In this document: positions 1-9,850 of the stretch, piece by piece | Layout of the letters: the number at the start of each line of letters is the position of its first letter | Numbering within the stretch: the stretch's first letter is position 1 | Assembly (NCBI GenBank): GCA_039881045.1 | Contig: JAYWVB010000030.1 | Location: 248,001 to 312,000, forward strand | Direction: 5' to 3' | Length of the DNA stretch: 64,000 nt | Origin: Chaetomium olivaceum | Lineage: Eukaryota > Ascomycota > Sordariomycetes > Sordariales > Chaetomiaceae | The notes under the pieces: generated by a model | Seen by the model: only the letters and a program-made list of their open reading frames with translations | Databases searched by the model: none | What the model was told of the DNA's origin: nothing | Position numbers and translations under genes: made by a program

Positions 1-182
1 GCGGTGTGTTGTTTGAATGAGCGTACGACCTCCTCTCCTCCTTCTTGCAGGTCCATTGCCGCATCAGTATCGTCACCGTCACCGGTTGCTGGACTGTTAC
101 CAGCCAAACGCCTGCTTCTGCGTAATGACTTTTGTTGACGGCGATTACGAGCCGGCATCTTTTTATTTAGACGTGGCATCAT
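1..182 (-). CDS. Basic N-terminal fragment of an unknown protein (runs off the window)
   Basis: An open frame reads leftward from ATG at 182 (second ATG at 179) to the window edge with no stop. The visible 60 residues start with a strongly basic stretch (motif NRRQQKSLRRSRR around residues 13-25), then an acidic segment rich in Gly, Asp and Glu. There is no signal peptide or membrane segment. The basic cluster could be a nuclear localisation signal or a nucleic-acid-binding tail. I do not recognise the family, and the rest of the gene lies outside the window. A chance open frame is possible. Confidence 0.4.
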   Translation of the reverse strand, partial: MMPRLNKKMPARNRRQQKSLRRSRRLAGNSPATGDGDDTDAAMDLQEGGEEVVRSFKQHT

Positions 183-665
183 GAGATTTGATTAGGGGTA
201 AAATGCGCAAAGTGGGCGATGATTGATGGATTGCGCGAGTGGTTTATAGAATCAATCGTTGGTTTACGAGCGACCTCTAGTATTCATAGTTGTACATAAA
301 TGAGATGTGCTGCCGAAAAGAACTGAAAAAGGCCCTGTAAAACCCGCACGCGTAATGAAACTTGGAAGTGAACGCAGGTGAGAGCTTCAGCGCATCATCG
401 ACCGATCCTGGGCGTCATGAATTTGAATGTGGTCACGGTGCTGCTCATGTGAAGCCTACGGTCCCGGGTTCCACCCGGCAAGTTCTCGCCCAAGCGGTAG
501 TGCCTTGCCCATGATCCACCATTACTAGGTATGTTCAGACGAAAAAGGACGGGAAATAATTGCAGAAGTATTCTCTGGGAGGAAGCCTTAAAATATGAGA
601 ACAGTGCATGGTGAAAAAGTTTGAAGTAAAGCAGGACATATTAAGTAGTATGAAAGCCACAACCA
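183..665. other. Intergenic, no gene seen
   Basis: No supported open frame. It lies between the start of the left-edge gene and the 3' end of the lipid phosphatase gene, so it probably holds a promoter and a 3' untranslated region. A short GC-rich segment near 461-482 resembles a tRNA T-arm, but no matching anticodon arm is present. Confidence 0.5.
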
Positions 666-1905
666 TTAGACCATTTCCTCTCCTCTCCCATAATATTGGC
701 CTCCGTTGGGCCTCACAGTAGCCGGATTCGGGTAGGCCACCGACGGCCCGTGTGACGCCATCCCGTTCCCATTAGGCACCGCATCTCCGCCACCATGCAC
801 TCCATGACCATTAGACACCGTCTGCGCAGCCGGCACATCCATGCTACCCGCCGCCGGCTTCTCCCTCCCAAACCCCCCACGGCGCGCACCACCAGCCCTC
901 CTCCTCCGCCTTCGGCCCCACCCCAACTTCTTCACAAACACGGCGCGCTCCAACACCTCGGCAGAGGACGCAGAGGCGGCAGCGGCATAGTCAAACACAG
1001 CGCGATGACGCAGCGGGATATGATTGTAGCGCCAGTCCCACACGGCAGCGTAGCTGACGCGGTAGACCATGAAGGCGACGATGGTGCCGATGACGGAGCC
1101 CGCGCAGACATCGTACCAGTTGTGCGCCTGGTCGACCGTCAGGCAGGCGGCCATGAGCGTGGCGCCGAGTAAAGGGGCGAGCAGGGCGGCGAGCCAGTAG
1201 AAGCTGGCGTGGAAGTTGGCCCAGACCTTGAGCTTGGCGTTCATCCAGAGGAAGAGGAAGACGTAGGCCGCGAAGGCGGTCGTTGAGTGGCCCGAGGGAA
1301 AGGAGGTCATGGCGTTTTTGATGGCGTCTTTGTTTGGGTTGGTGCAGATTTCGCTGGTGTACATGACGCTGTGGAAACCGACGCCGTTGAGGCCCGTGGT
1401 GTTGTGGCTGCGGGCGAGGGAAATGTCCGGCTGGCAGACGTCAAGGAAAATGGGGCGGAAGCCGCCGATGAGGATCTTGATGATGACTTGAAAGAGGGAG
1501 CCCAGGATGATCGAGTATAAGAGGCCGAGCACGGCGTTATTGAAGTCCCAGAAGGAGCGGATGCGGACCTGGGCGACGGCCATAATGCCGATGGGGATGA
1601 CGGTGCAGATGACACCCGAGAGGGACGGGGAGATGATCCAGCCGCGGTTGGGGTAGGCGAACTGGGGGTAAACAATATCGCCCGAGGTGTCGAAGGTTAT
1701 GGGGAAGTTTCGGGTCGCAGCGTAGGGTGCGTGGTAGATCTAGCTTGTGGGTTAATGGTCTTGTGCAGTAGACGGGGAGACGCCAAACAGAGGATGGACA
1801 GGGACGTACGCCGAGGGTTGCTGCGCCCAAGACAGCCATGGTGAGAATGTCCCGCCAGGAGACCTTGATCCAGTCGATCACGAACGGTACAAGACGCTCC
1901 CGCAC
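666..1905 (-). CDS. PAP2-family lipid phosphate phosphatase (diacylglycerol pyrophosphate phosphatase type)
   Basis: Integral membrane phosphatase that should dephosphorylate diacylglycerol pyrophosphate, phosphatidate or related lipids. I read two exons, 1905-1810 and 1739-666, split by a 70-base phase-0 intron (GTACGT donor, CTAG acceptor), giving 389 residues. The three PAP2 signature blocks are visible: KILIGGFRP (K-x6-RP), PSGHS and the H...D block AHNWYDV. Several hydrophobic spans surround them. The C-terminal ~100 residues are hydrophilic with an Arg run (GRRRRRR) and Gly/Asn-rich tail, as in fungal DPP1-like proteins. The ATG at 1905 is chosen because it precedes the first hydrophobic exon and splices in frame. 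Substrate specificity cannot be told from sequence. Confidence 0.88.
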
Positions 1906-2593
1906 GATCGGGTAACGGGGCTTTTATGGGTTGGCGCGGTCCCCGGGTCGCGATGGACATCGCGTCGGTGGAAGGGCAACATGGTGACTCGGAGTTGTAG
2001 TGTATAGGCGTCTGCTCGTCTTGTCGTTTATCCTCCTCAAAGGGAATGGTGGCCGCTGATATGCTCTATTGACCTCCTTGAAGGATAGGCAGGGCGGTTG
2101 AGTACAAGCCACTCGCCGATGGTAAAGGCGAGGATGTGATCAAGATGACAAGGTTAAGGTAAGGAGAGGAAGGAGAGGAAGGAGATGTCTTGAAGTCTCA
2201 ACCCAGGGACTTGCAGCATTTGAAGGTGCTGTTGCACGATCCCTCCCCCTTTCCCCCGTCCAAGAACCTGCTTTGCCGGTTGGCGGCCATGGGCGCGCGC
2301 CTGAATGATGCAATGCCGTCACCGTCATCTGTGTGTGTGTGTGTGGCTGTTTTCTTTCGTGGAATAGAACTGTTCAATTCACGGCTGGCTCAAACTGACG
2401 TCATGCCAGCCGCGGTTTTGTGGTTTGGTGTCACGGAGGGATGACACAATCAGTTCCTTGGCACACTTCTGCTCTCGGTGTCAAGCTCGCTCCCTCTTGC
2501 TCCGCTGCTTTGGCATCCTTGCCAATCAATCGCCTTCATGAATCCAGCCATTGCCCCGCTCCTCCAACAATTCGGGACCACACACGATTCAAA
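1906..2593. other. Intergenic: phosphatase promoter and tRNA upstream region
   Basis: No supported gene. It should hold the promoter and 5' leader of the leftward phosphatase gene. A GGAGA-rich purine repeat (about 2160-2185) and a short GT-rich run (about 2331-2344) are the only low-complexity features. The tRNA-Glu gene starts at its right end. Confidence 0.5.
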
Positions 2594-2685
2594 TCGGGTA
2601 TGGTGTAGCGGTAACATCGTTGACTCTCACTTCTCAGGAGTGACTGCTCTCTCAACAGCCCCGGGTTCGACTCCCGGTATCCGAG
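2594..2685 (+). tRNA. tRNA-Glu (anticodon CTC) with a 21-base intron
   Basis: The gene folds as a tRNA. The 7-bp acceptor stem is TCGGGTA with TATCCGA (one G-U pair). The D-arm core is TGGTGTAGCGGTAACA, the T-arm CCGGGTTCGACTCCCGG, and the anticodon stem GTTGA with TCAAC. The loop reads CTCTCAC, so the anticodon is CTC at 2626-2628. An intron at about 2630-2650 interrupts the loop one base after the anticodon, the standard position for eukaryotic nuclear tRNA introns, and contains a GGAG that can pair with the anticodon region. Charged with Glu and read at GAG codons. Confidence 0.9.
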
Positions 2686-2696
2686 TTCTGATGTAA

Positions 2697-2701
2697 TTTT
2701 T
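2697..2701 (+). terminator. RNA polymerase III terminator of tRNA-Glu
   Basis: A run of five T residues lies 11 bases past the tRNA 3' end, the usual pol III stop signal. Confidence 0.65.
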
Positions 2702-2865
2702 GCTCTCTGCCCCCGTCGCGGGGGTGGGAACATCAACTTTTTGCTGTGGTGGGGTGACCGGGAACCAAAAATAAGCCCTAACTACCCCACTAAAAAGTTT
2801 GAACGAGATGACTTAGAGTTGCAAAAGGATGAGAGCATCGATTAGATGCCTTCTAACCTACTCGT

Positions 2866-2936
2866 TGCGTCAGCCGCGAATCGAACGCGGGGCCCATCGA
2901 TGGCAACGATGGATTTTACCACTAAACCACTGACGC
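2866..2936 (-). tRNA. tRNA-Gly (anticodon GCC)
   Basis: Intronless 71-base tRNA on the minus strand. The acceptor stem pairs GCGTCAG with CTGACGC, the D-arm reads GTTTAGTGGTAAAA, and the anticodon stem is ATCG/CGAT around loop TTGCCAT, giving anticodon GCC. The T-arm is CCGCGTTCGATTCGCGG. It lies 180 bases from tRNA-Glu in convergent orientation. A TTTT run about 40 bases downstream (2823-2826) may be the pol III stop. Confidence 0.92.
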
Positions 2937-4120
2937 TATTGGTGCTGCTTCAAGGGCGAAGCGGAAATTACCAAGCAGGGGCTCACAGTTGCACCTTGCT
3001 CGTTGTGGTGGGGTGAAATTGAGAGCGGGTGGAGATTGGACCTGAACCTCTCAGCCTCCGTGCCCCTGCAGAATAACCCTAACCCCATGTTGTGCTGTAA
3101 GTCGCCGTGTCTCGTTCCCCGACCACCTCAGCTGGTTCGCAGTTCTTATCAAAGCAAACGGGCGTTTGTTCCTTAAGTTTCCATCACACAGGTTCATCCG
3201 CTCGAATCTCCATGAAGCGCAAGCCCTCTGAGCCGAGGCCCGAATATGACAAAATGGCACGTTTCGTTAAACACACCATCCACAATTATAATATATTAAT
3301 ATTCTCTCCCGACTGTTGAGTCTTGCCCAACTCTTCGATCCTGCTGGCCTCCCCATTGCTAGAGGCGGTTCCCCCTCTTTATCGTTAATCACGCGGCGGG
3401 AATTCTGAGACACTTTCTTCATGCATTGCATTTCCCCGATATGCTGCAGAACTGGAACAGCAGGCGTCACTTTCCGGCATCGAACAAGGAAACAAGAAAG
3501 CAATGGCTCATCCCGGCTTCAGGGGCAGCCACGGAGTAAGTCTGCCACAAGAACGTGAGCCCCGCTTTCCAACCGTTGCTTGCTTGTGTTTCCTCCAATT
3601 GTTCATTTGTCACCGGCTGTCCCATGCCCCCTTCAGCTTCCCGGCCTTGTCGCTTGTGGTGGTTTGGTGTTTGCCAACCCCTGAGGACCACCTGCAGACA
3701 ACTGTTTCCATGCCTGGTGGTTGTACTTGCTTGATAACAAGGGACTCTTTGGGAATCATTATTCTAGAGTCATCGAATGGTGGCAAGAAAACAGTTATGC
3801 CGCCAAGTCACGCTCAATCCCCATGGCTCCGGTTGGTTGAGCTGTCGTCGCGCAGATGTGACCTTCCCTACGGTGTGGTTTGTCTGAGACATCTTCTTTC
3901 AACCACACTAAAGGCCGAAACAAACCTCATTCTTTCATTAATAACACTTTGCGGGACCGGAAGCAGTTCCGGACCTCCCCTAGACTAGACGGGAAGCGGT
4001 GAGAAGCTGGATAAGGGCCTCAGGTTCGGCCATGTCTTGGTTTTCCTGGTCGAACCTCCTTCTCACAAGTTCTCCACCTTTGCTCTTCATTTAAAGCTCT
4101 TCGTCAACCGCAGTAAGCAG
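2937..4120. other. Long non-coding stretch, no supported gene
   Basis: Several frames are open (the longest about 160 codons at 3503-3988 on plus) but show no domain, no codon periodicity I trust and no splice continuity with neighbours. It probably holds the tRNA-Gly 5' flank and the promoter of the coiled-coil gene. Confidence 0.45.
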
Positions 4121-5746
4121 ATGGGATTGATCTATTCTCGTCCGCCGGGTAACCGAAACTTGTTCTGGCTCGTCCCACCCACAGCGAAGCCGCGCCGCCA
4201 CCATCGTCGCGAAAAGACCACCCGCCGCAACGCCAAAGCGGAACACACCAACCCCAACACCGTCACCCACCTACCCATGTGAGTCCACACATTGTTCAAT
4301 CTCTCAGCACAACACACACCGACTGACACTGTTCAGGATGCACCACGACAGCGACGCCCGCCTGACCCAACCGAACACGTGGGTTCTCGAAGACATACAA
4401 ATCCGCAAGCTCCTCCGCCCCAATCCCTCCTCGGAGGCCATGCCGACCCCAAACCCGATCCCCACCCATACCCACACCACTACAACCACAACCACAACCA
4501 CCGCAACGGTCGCCACGACTGTGGACAGCACAACCCTCCCCATCCGCACCACCGGCAGTACTCATACCAAGTCCAAGACCAAGACCAAGAATAAGAGACA
4601 CGCCACTGCCTCCACCACCAACATGAACACACCCCAGCACGCCATGGCCGGGCGTCAACTTTGACGCTGAGGCTGGCATGGACGACCCGACGGAAGCCAC
4701 CGCTCTCCGCATGGCGCTGGATATGTCGCGCCGCCAGGAGTCGGAGTGCTGGGCGCTGGCGGAGCAGCAGCGCTTGTGGGACATGAAGGAGCGGGAGCGG
4801 GCTAAGAGGGAGTGGGCCGAGAGGGAGAGGGAGATGATCATACAGGAGATGGAGAGGGAGGAGGAGGAGGCGGCTTCGCACCGGCGGGCGGTGGAGATGG
4901 CTCTGTGGGAGCGGGAGCAGGAGCGGAGGCTAGAGCGGATTGTGCGGGACGCGCGGGCTAGGGCGGAGGAGGAGATGAGGGTTGAGCGGCAGAGGGAGCG
5001 GGAGAGGGTGTTGAAGGAGCAGGCGAGAAGGGATATGGAGATGGAAGCGATGAGGGCTCGGGAGCTGGAGGAAACGGCCATTGCAAAGGCAGTGCAGGAC
5101 TCCATCATGTCGGAGGCGACGCGGAAGGTGACGGAGAGGCAAGAGAGAGAGAGGAGGCGCATGGACGCGGTTGTCGAGCGGATGATGGCCGAGGATGAGG
5201 CAGATGCGCAAAGGGAGAACAGGAGGCGGCGGATGCAGGGGGAGTCCGGGCCGGAGTGGCCGGGGGGGCGGACGAAGACCGGCGGGCTAAACCGTATCGC
5301 CAGGCCGTCTGTTCCGGGCCGTGCCCCGCTAGGCCTGCGGGATGATGATTTCAAGGCATCCTCCGCGCAAGATAGTGCACGGTCTGCACCGCCTTTCGTC
5401 ACCGACCTCTACCGAACGTATGCCAACAAGGACGAGACCTCAGGTCCGTCACTGGAGTCGACCGGGTACGACTACGCTCCCCCACACACACCCCCCTCCC
5501 TTCGCGCGTCGAGACATCCTCGACAACGGCATCCATCCCCCGCATCACTGGAACAGTGATCCCACACCTGGTCTCATCGGCGAGACCCATGCCACCGGCT
5601 GGAGCAACATGGGGCCGGCAGGCCTTGAACAGTGGCGCGAGACGACAACCGAACGCTGGGATGGTGTCCGCCGCCGGCAGAATGGCGCCCGCAACGCATA
5701 CGAGGGCTACAAGGAAGTTTCCAAGTCCGCCAGGCGGTTCTTGTAA
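4121..5746 (+). CDS. Coiled-coil Glu/Arg-rich protein with possible N-myristoylation site; exon model uncertain
   Basis: Exon 1 (4121-4278) and exon 2 (from 4337) join cleanly at a GTGAGT donor and TTCAG acceptor. The core is a long charged segment (4678 to about 5465) dominated by Glu, Arg, Met and Ala in heptad-like order, a single long coiled coil. The protein begins MGLIYS, which fits the MGxxxS/T myristoylation pattern, followed by basic residues. A Thr-rich stretch (about codons 85-105) precedes the coiled coil. The reading frame changes twice: near 4600-4640, and near 5466-5513 where a 48-base intron (GTACGA donor, pyrimidine tract, GAG acceptor) is possible. The last segment ends KEVSKSARRFL. 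I do not recognise a family; a membrane-tethered scaffold is a guess. Both frame changes could be introns or base errors. Confidence 0.5.
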
Positions 5747-5870
5747 GTTTTGACTTGGGAGAGGATGTTGGCTCGGGAGGCAAAAGTGACTACCAGGTTA
5801 CCTAGGTAGGCTACAGTGGAACATTGCTTCTGGCGAAGACCTTGGATGTTTCTCTCCACCCTTGTCATCC

Positions 5871-7830
5871 TCAAACCATACAACATAACAACGTTCTCAG
5901 GCTCCTAGAGTGGTGCTTCGCTTTCCCGGTTCTCCCAACCATCCCTTTTGTCTGAGGCGTTTCGACTTTGTCCGACGTCTTCTGTCTCTCAGATCTCAAC
6001 GCCCTTTCTACGCTTTTCCCGTCATGCTCCCGGCATTCAAATATTGCCTCTGATGGCTTTTTGAGCCCCTCGCTTTGGCCGTTTTCCCCTTTCAAAGCTA
6101 TTTCTGGTGCCCAAGAGCCGCCTTCGGTACCACCCAACCCCTGGCCGGTCACAGGTTTAACTCTGCGTGGATGCCACATACCAGCGCCGTTTTCGTTATG
6201 TGCCGTCCCTTCAATCTCCAACTCATCCAATATCCGAAATATCTCCCCGAGGAGTTGAGGTATCTCAAGTGAAATTGCACTATTCATACCAGTACCCATC
6301 CCATATATTCTATGCCCATACACAGCCTTTCGGAGACTCGAAAACGGGCTTTGGGAGGCTTTGCTTCCGTCCGTGTCTGACCAACCCGCCAGCTGCTCCC
6401 CAGATTTCTGAAATTCAACCGATGTTCCCAGCGGCTGACGTCCTGACTCTAATTCTATCGTCGGGTCAGCGCCATGGAGAAGTAATAACTTGATAACCCT
6501 TAATCGGGTGGGTGTATCCCACGCAACCGGCCCGCGTGACGCGGACATGAATGCATGCCAAAGAGTGCTGCACCCGTGCTTTTCGTTTGGGTTGGCGCCG
6601 TTCTCAAACAATACCCGCATCACATCGAGGCAGGCAGGAGGTGCTCGAAGTCGGTCGTGGACTCCAGCAAGCGCGTAGCCCAATAGTGAGCTTGCTCTTT
6701 TCTTCAAGTCGGTTGGGCCCAGGGGATTGGTAGCAAACACCTCCTTCACAAATAACGCCAGGTTGTAGTAAACACAGATGGAGAGAAAGTCACATGTCTG
6801 CCGGCTTCCCACTGCGTCACTGGACAGTTTTGGGGAGTAATCACCCAGCCCCGTGGTCCAATGTTTGTGAAGGGGGAGGCACGGGTAGAAGCAGTGTCCG
6901 TTGGAAGTGAGCCATAACTCTGTCGAGTTCGTAAAGAACTCTCGTGGCAGGGCTTCGGGCTTCTTTCTCAGAGTAGTTCACGAGAAACAGGCAACGCTGA
7001 GCTGCGACCCTCAGTGAACAGGAGAACTGGGATGTGTCGAGAGGAAATACGATCGAGGGCGACTCAGAGCCCCAGTCCGTTGTCTTGAGTCTCATCAATG
7101 CGGCACACAGAAGCCCTTTGTGGGGATAGAACGCGGTCTCCGAACCCGCTGCAGCGATGGTAATGGCCCGTATATGTCTTGGTGACAAAAGAAACTCCTC
7201 GACTGTCCGGTGGATAAAACTAAGTGATGGGTAACCGTGCCTTTCATCACTTTTGTCAGGGTGATGGAATGGGGCGTCGAGAATGCCCGGAAAACTTATG
7301 CGACCGCTGGAAACACCGAGTACCCTGCCCGGTCCATGCCGTTGCGCTTTCTTCGCATAGATCAATTTGCGAACCTCAAGCAGCCTCATGCAGCGACTTA
7401 TCAAGCGGCCGTTCATCGTCTCGAGTATCGAATCAACCGTTGTCTCCTCTAATGTTTGACCGCAGCCGAAAAAGCAAATTCTGGGTCGTCCATCATCGCG
7501 AATGCCAACGATTTGAGACTCAGATCCATATGGCGACCCTCAAGTTCCATGTTGCGTTCCACGAGGAAAAGCAAGCGCGCGGCCTGAGTGCGATATTGGC
7601 CGGGAAGCCTGTCCCAAATGTGTCGGTAAAGATCTTCAAGCTCAGCGGGAAGCTCGCGGAAGCGGTCTCGCAAATTCTCGATCGTATCATAGTTGGTAAG
7701 ACCTTCCAGCACGGAATTGACAGCAAGGCGGACCCAAAGAAACACACCGTAAGAAGCTTCCTACGATGCACCCACGCACAGCTCCGACTCTGCAAAACGC
7801 CGTACGGCTCTCAGCGCTTCGAAATCCCAA
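5871..7830 (-). pseudogene. Decayed NACHT-ankyrin (fungal NLR-like) gene, C-terminal two thirds
   Basis: Read leftward, three frames together give a recognisable fungal NLR-like protein. About 7760-7449 is the end of the NACHT module (GVFLWVRLAVNSVLEGLTN, then ELEDLYRHIWDRLP). 7416-6841 is the segment after NACHT with SFIHRTVEEFLLSP. About 6870-5871 is a C-terminal region with ankyrin-like text (VLFENGANPNEKHG, KLLLLHGADP). Three lesions are visible: an in-frame TAG at 7763-7761, a one-base shift near 7450 and another near 6870 at a short A run. The N-terminal effector and the Walker A part of NACHT are not found upstream. In fungi such proteins are linked to non-self recognition and incompatibility. 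Residual function is unlikely; sequencing error could explain the two shifts but not the missing 5' part. Confidence 0.75.
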
Positions 7831-8971
7831 CACAGCGTCTACCAACGCCGAACGCCATCATTGTCGCCTGCGAACGCGGCGCCAACGTGCACTGCTGCGT
7901 CTTCCTCAACTTTCCCTCACCGTAACGTAACCTCCCCCGCCTTTCTTCCTTTAACCCTTCCCGAATCATCCATCACTAACCAAGTTAAGATGCATGGGCG
8001 GGCCAAGACGGCGAATTGGGTGTGGGATTGCAAGTGGAGGGGCCGATTGGGTTCGTTGGCACTAAAATGGTTGGAAGGGTTATGCGGCTCAGGTGGCGCT
8101 GTGGGGACCGGGGGTTTTTTTGAGGTTGGTTATCTTAACTGCCCGTACAGGTACGTGAGGAGGAACTTTCAGATTGAGCCATGATTGGGCGAGCGCCCAA
8201 CTCGGCATTGTCTCCGAGAGAAGCAAACTAAACTTCTAGAAACAGAAAACACAGGATTAAACACATGCCAGGACAATTCCGGGGGTTGCCACGATATCGT
8301 CCCAACAGCTGGGCAAAGTCAACGTTGCCAAGATGAAGGCGGTTTTACTTAGCGCCACGGTGAGATGCGGAGGTCACGTATGGGTCGGTGAAGTCCGACG
8401 GGTTTCTACATATGACGCTTTGCGGCGGGTTGACAAATGGGGTTAATCTTGAACTGTGCAATGGGGCTCGGAGAATTTCCCCATTTGAGCGGCGAGGGGG
8501 TCCGAGTCGACTCGCACTCTTGAAACCAAAACCTTTCTCAATAGGGGCAGGGCGGTCGGCTTCTTTTCGGCCCCTGTGATTGAAACATAATCCAACGTCA
8601 AACAAGCCAAGGCGTTGGTGGCTCCACAACCCCTGCGTCTCTGTGACCTCAACGCCGGAAAACCATCACAGATCTGTACATCGCCGCTTTTTACGGCCCG
8701 ATGCTGTGAACTGGACAAGTTGCTGCCTTGAAAGTTCCGACGGAGGTCGCTAACATGTCGTCTCTAACTTGAATGTATGCGTAGACCGTAACGTTGACCG
8801 AGTTCTGCTCTAGTTAAGTATAAGTAAACGAATCTTCAGCTTATCAGTGTCTCTATTTCCCAACCCAACTCAACATTCGTTTCATTACTTTTATTCCTTA
8901 CATTTCTTTCACAACCATACGCAGGATCGTTAGCATTTCACGCCTTACATCTTGTACCAATCTCGCCCACC
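7831..8971. other. Intergenic: AA9 gene upstream region
   Basis: No supported gene. Short frames on both strands show no domain. The right part is AT-richer and pyrimidine-rich (about 8815-8935), fitting the promoter and 5' leader of the secreted enzyme that follows. Confidence 0.5.
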
Positions 8972-9850
8972 ATGGCCCGTCAACTCTCTCTCGTGGCGAC
9001 CGTGGCCCTTCTCGCAACTCAGGTTGCAGGCCATGGATATATCAATACGTTCACCCTGGACGGTGAAGACTACGAGGGCTTTAGCCGCTGGAACCCCTCG
9101 CCCGACCCCAACGCCATCGGCTGGAGCTTCACCACTGAGGATGAAGGTCCCGAGGTGGACCTTAGCTCTCCCGACTTCATCTGCCGCCGCGGCGCCGAGC
9201 CTTCCGCCAACTACGGCACCATCGCTGCCGGCGGCACAGCCTCGTTCTTCTGGACCTCTGACGACAAGGTCATCAACCCCAATGGGTGGGCGGAATCCCA
9301 CCGCGGACCGGTCCTCACCTACATCGCGCCCTGCAACGGCGACTGCGCCAGCGTTGACAAGTCATCCCTGCGCTGGACCAAGATTGCCGAGTCCGGCCTA
9401 GTCTCCGGCACGGCCAACACTGAGGGCATCTGGGCGACCGACGTGCTGCGCGAGAACGGGGGCATCAACACGGCCACCATCCCCAAGTCGCTTGCGCCCG
9501 GCAAGTACGTGCTCCGCAACGAGATCATCGCCCTCCACCGGGCCAACCTCAAGGAGCCCGAGTTCTACATGCAGTGCGGCAACATCGAGGTCACGGGAAG
9601 CGGCACTGACGACTTGTCTGGCTCTGGTGTGCCGGCTGGTGAGCTTTACAGCGAGAGCGATTCCCAGCTGTTCGGCTTTTCCATCTACGACAGCCGTGAC
9701 AGCGAGTGGCCGATTCCCGGGCCGGCCCTTTACGCGGGCCAATCGTCGCAATCGTCAGACGAGTCGGAGGAGTCGGAACAGGCGGAGCCGTCGCCCTCGC
9801 CCTCGCCGCGACCGGGTAAGCCGCCCGGTGGGCGCTGCCGGCGTTGGTAA
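8972..9850 (+). CDS. AA9 lytic polysaccharide monooxygenase, secreted, no cellulose-binding module
   Basis: Copper enzyme that oxidatively cleaves glycosidic bonds in cellulose or related glucans. The single exon encodes 292 residues. A 20-residue signal peptide ends VAG, so the mature protein starts with His21 (HGYINTF), the first ligand of the copper histidine brace. His110 in SHRGPVLTYIAPC is the second ligand. The axial Tyr is probably Tyr199 in EFYMQCGNIEVTG, with His189 in EIIALH nearby. Cys71/Cys202 and Cys121/Cys125 fit the usual disulfides. After about residue 230 the family fold ends and a Ser/Glu/Pro-rich tail follows, with no CBM1. The start matches a good context (CCACCATGG). Most AA9 genes have introns; none is seen here. 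The last few codons are uncertain because another frame stays open longer. Confidence 0.93.
   Translation: MARQLSLVATVALLATQVAGHGYINTFTLDGEDYEGFSRWNPSPDPNAIGWSFTTEDEGPEVDLSSPDFICRRGAEPSANYGTIAAGGTASFFWTSDDKVINPNGWAESHRGPVLTYIAPCNGDCASVDKSSLRWTKIAESGLVSGTANTEGIWATDVLRENGGINTATIPKSLAPGKYVLRNEIIALHRANLKEPEFYMQCGNIEVTGSGTDDLSGSGVPAGELYSESDSQLFGFSIYDSRDSEWPIPGPALYAGQSSQSSDESEESEQAEPSPSPSPRPGKPPGGRCRRW

Noticed and set aside
4296..5402. 368-codon minus-strand open frame rich in Ser, Leu and Arg
   Set aside because: It is the antisense shadow of the Glu/Arg coiled-coil exon.
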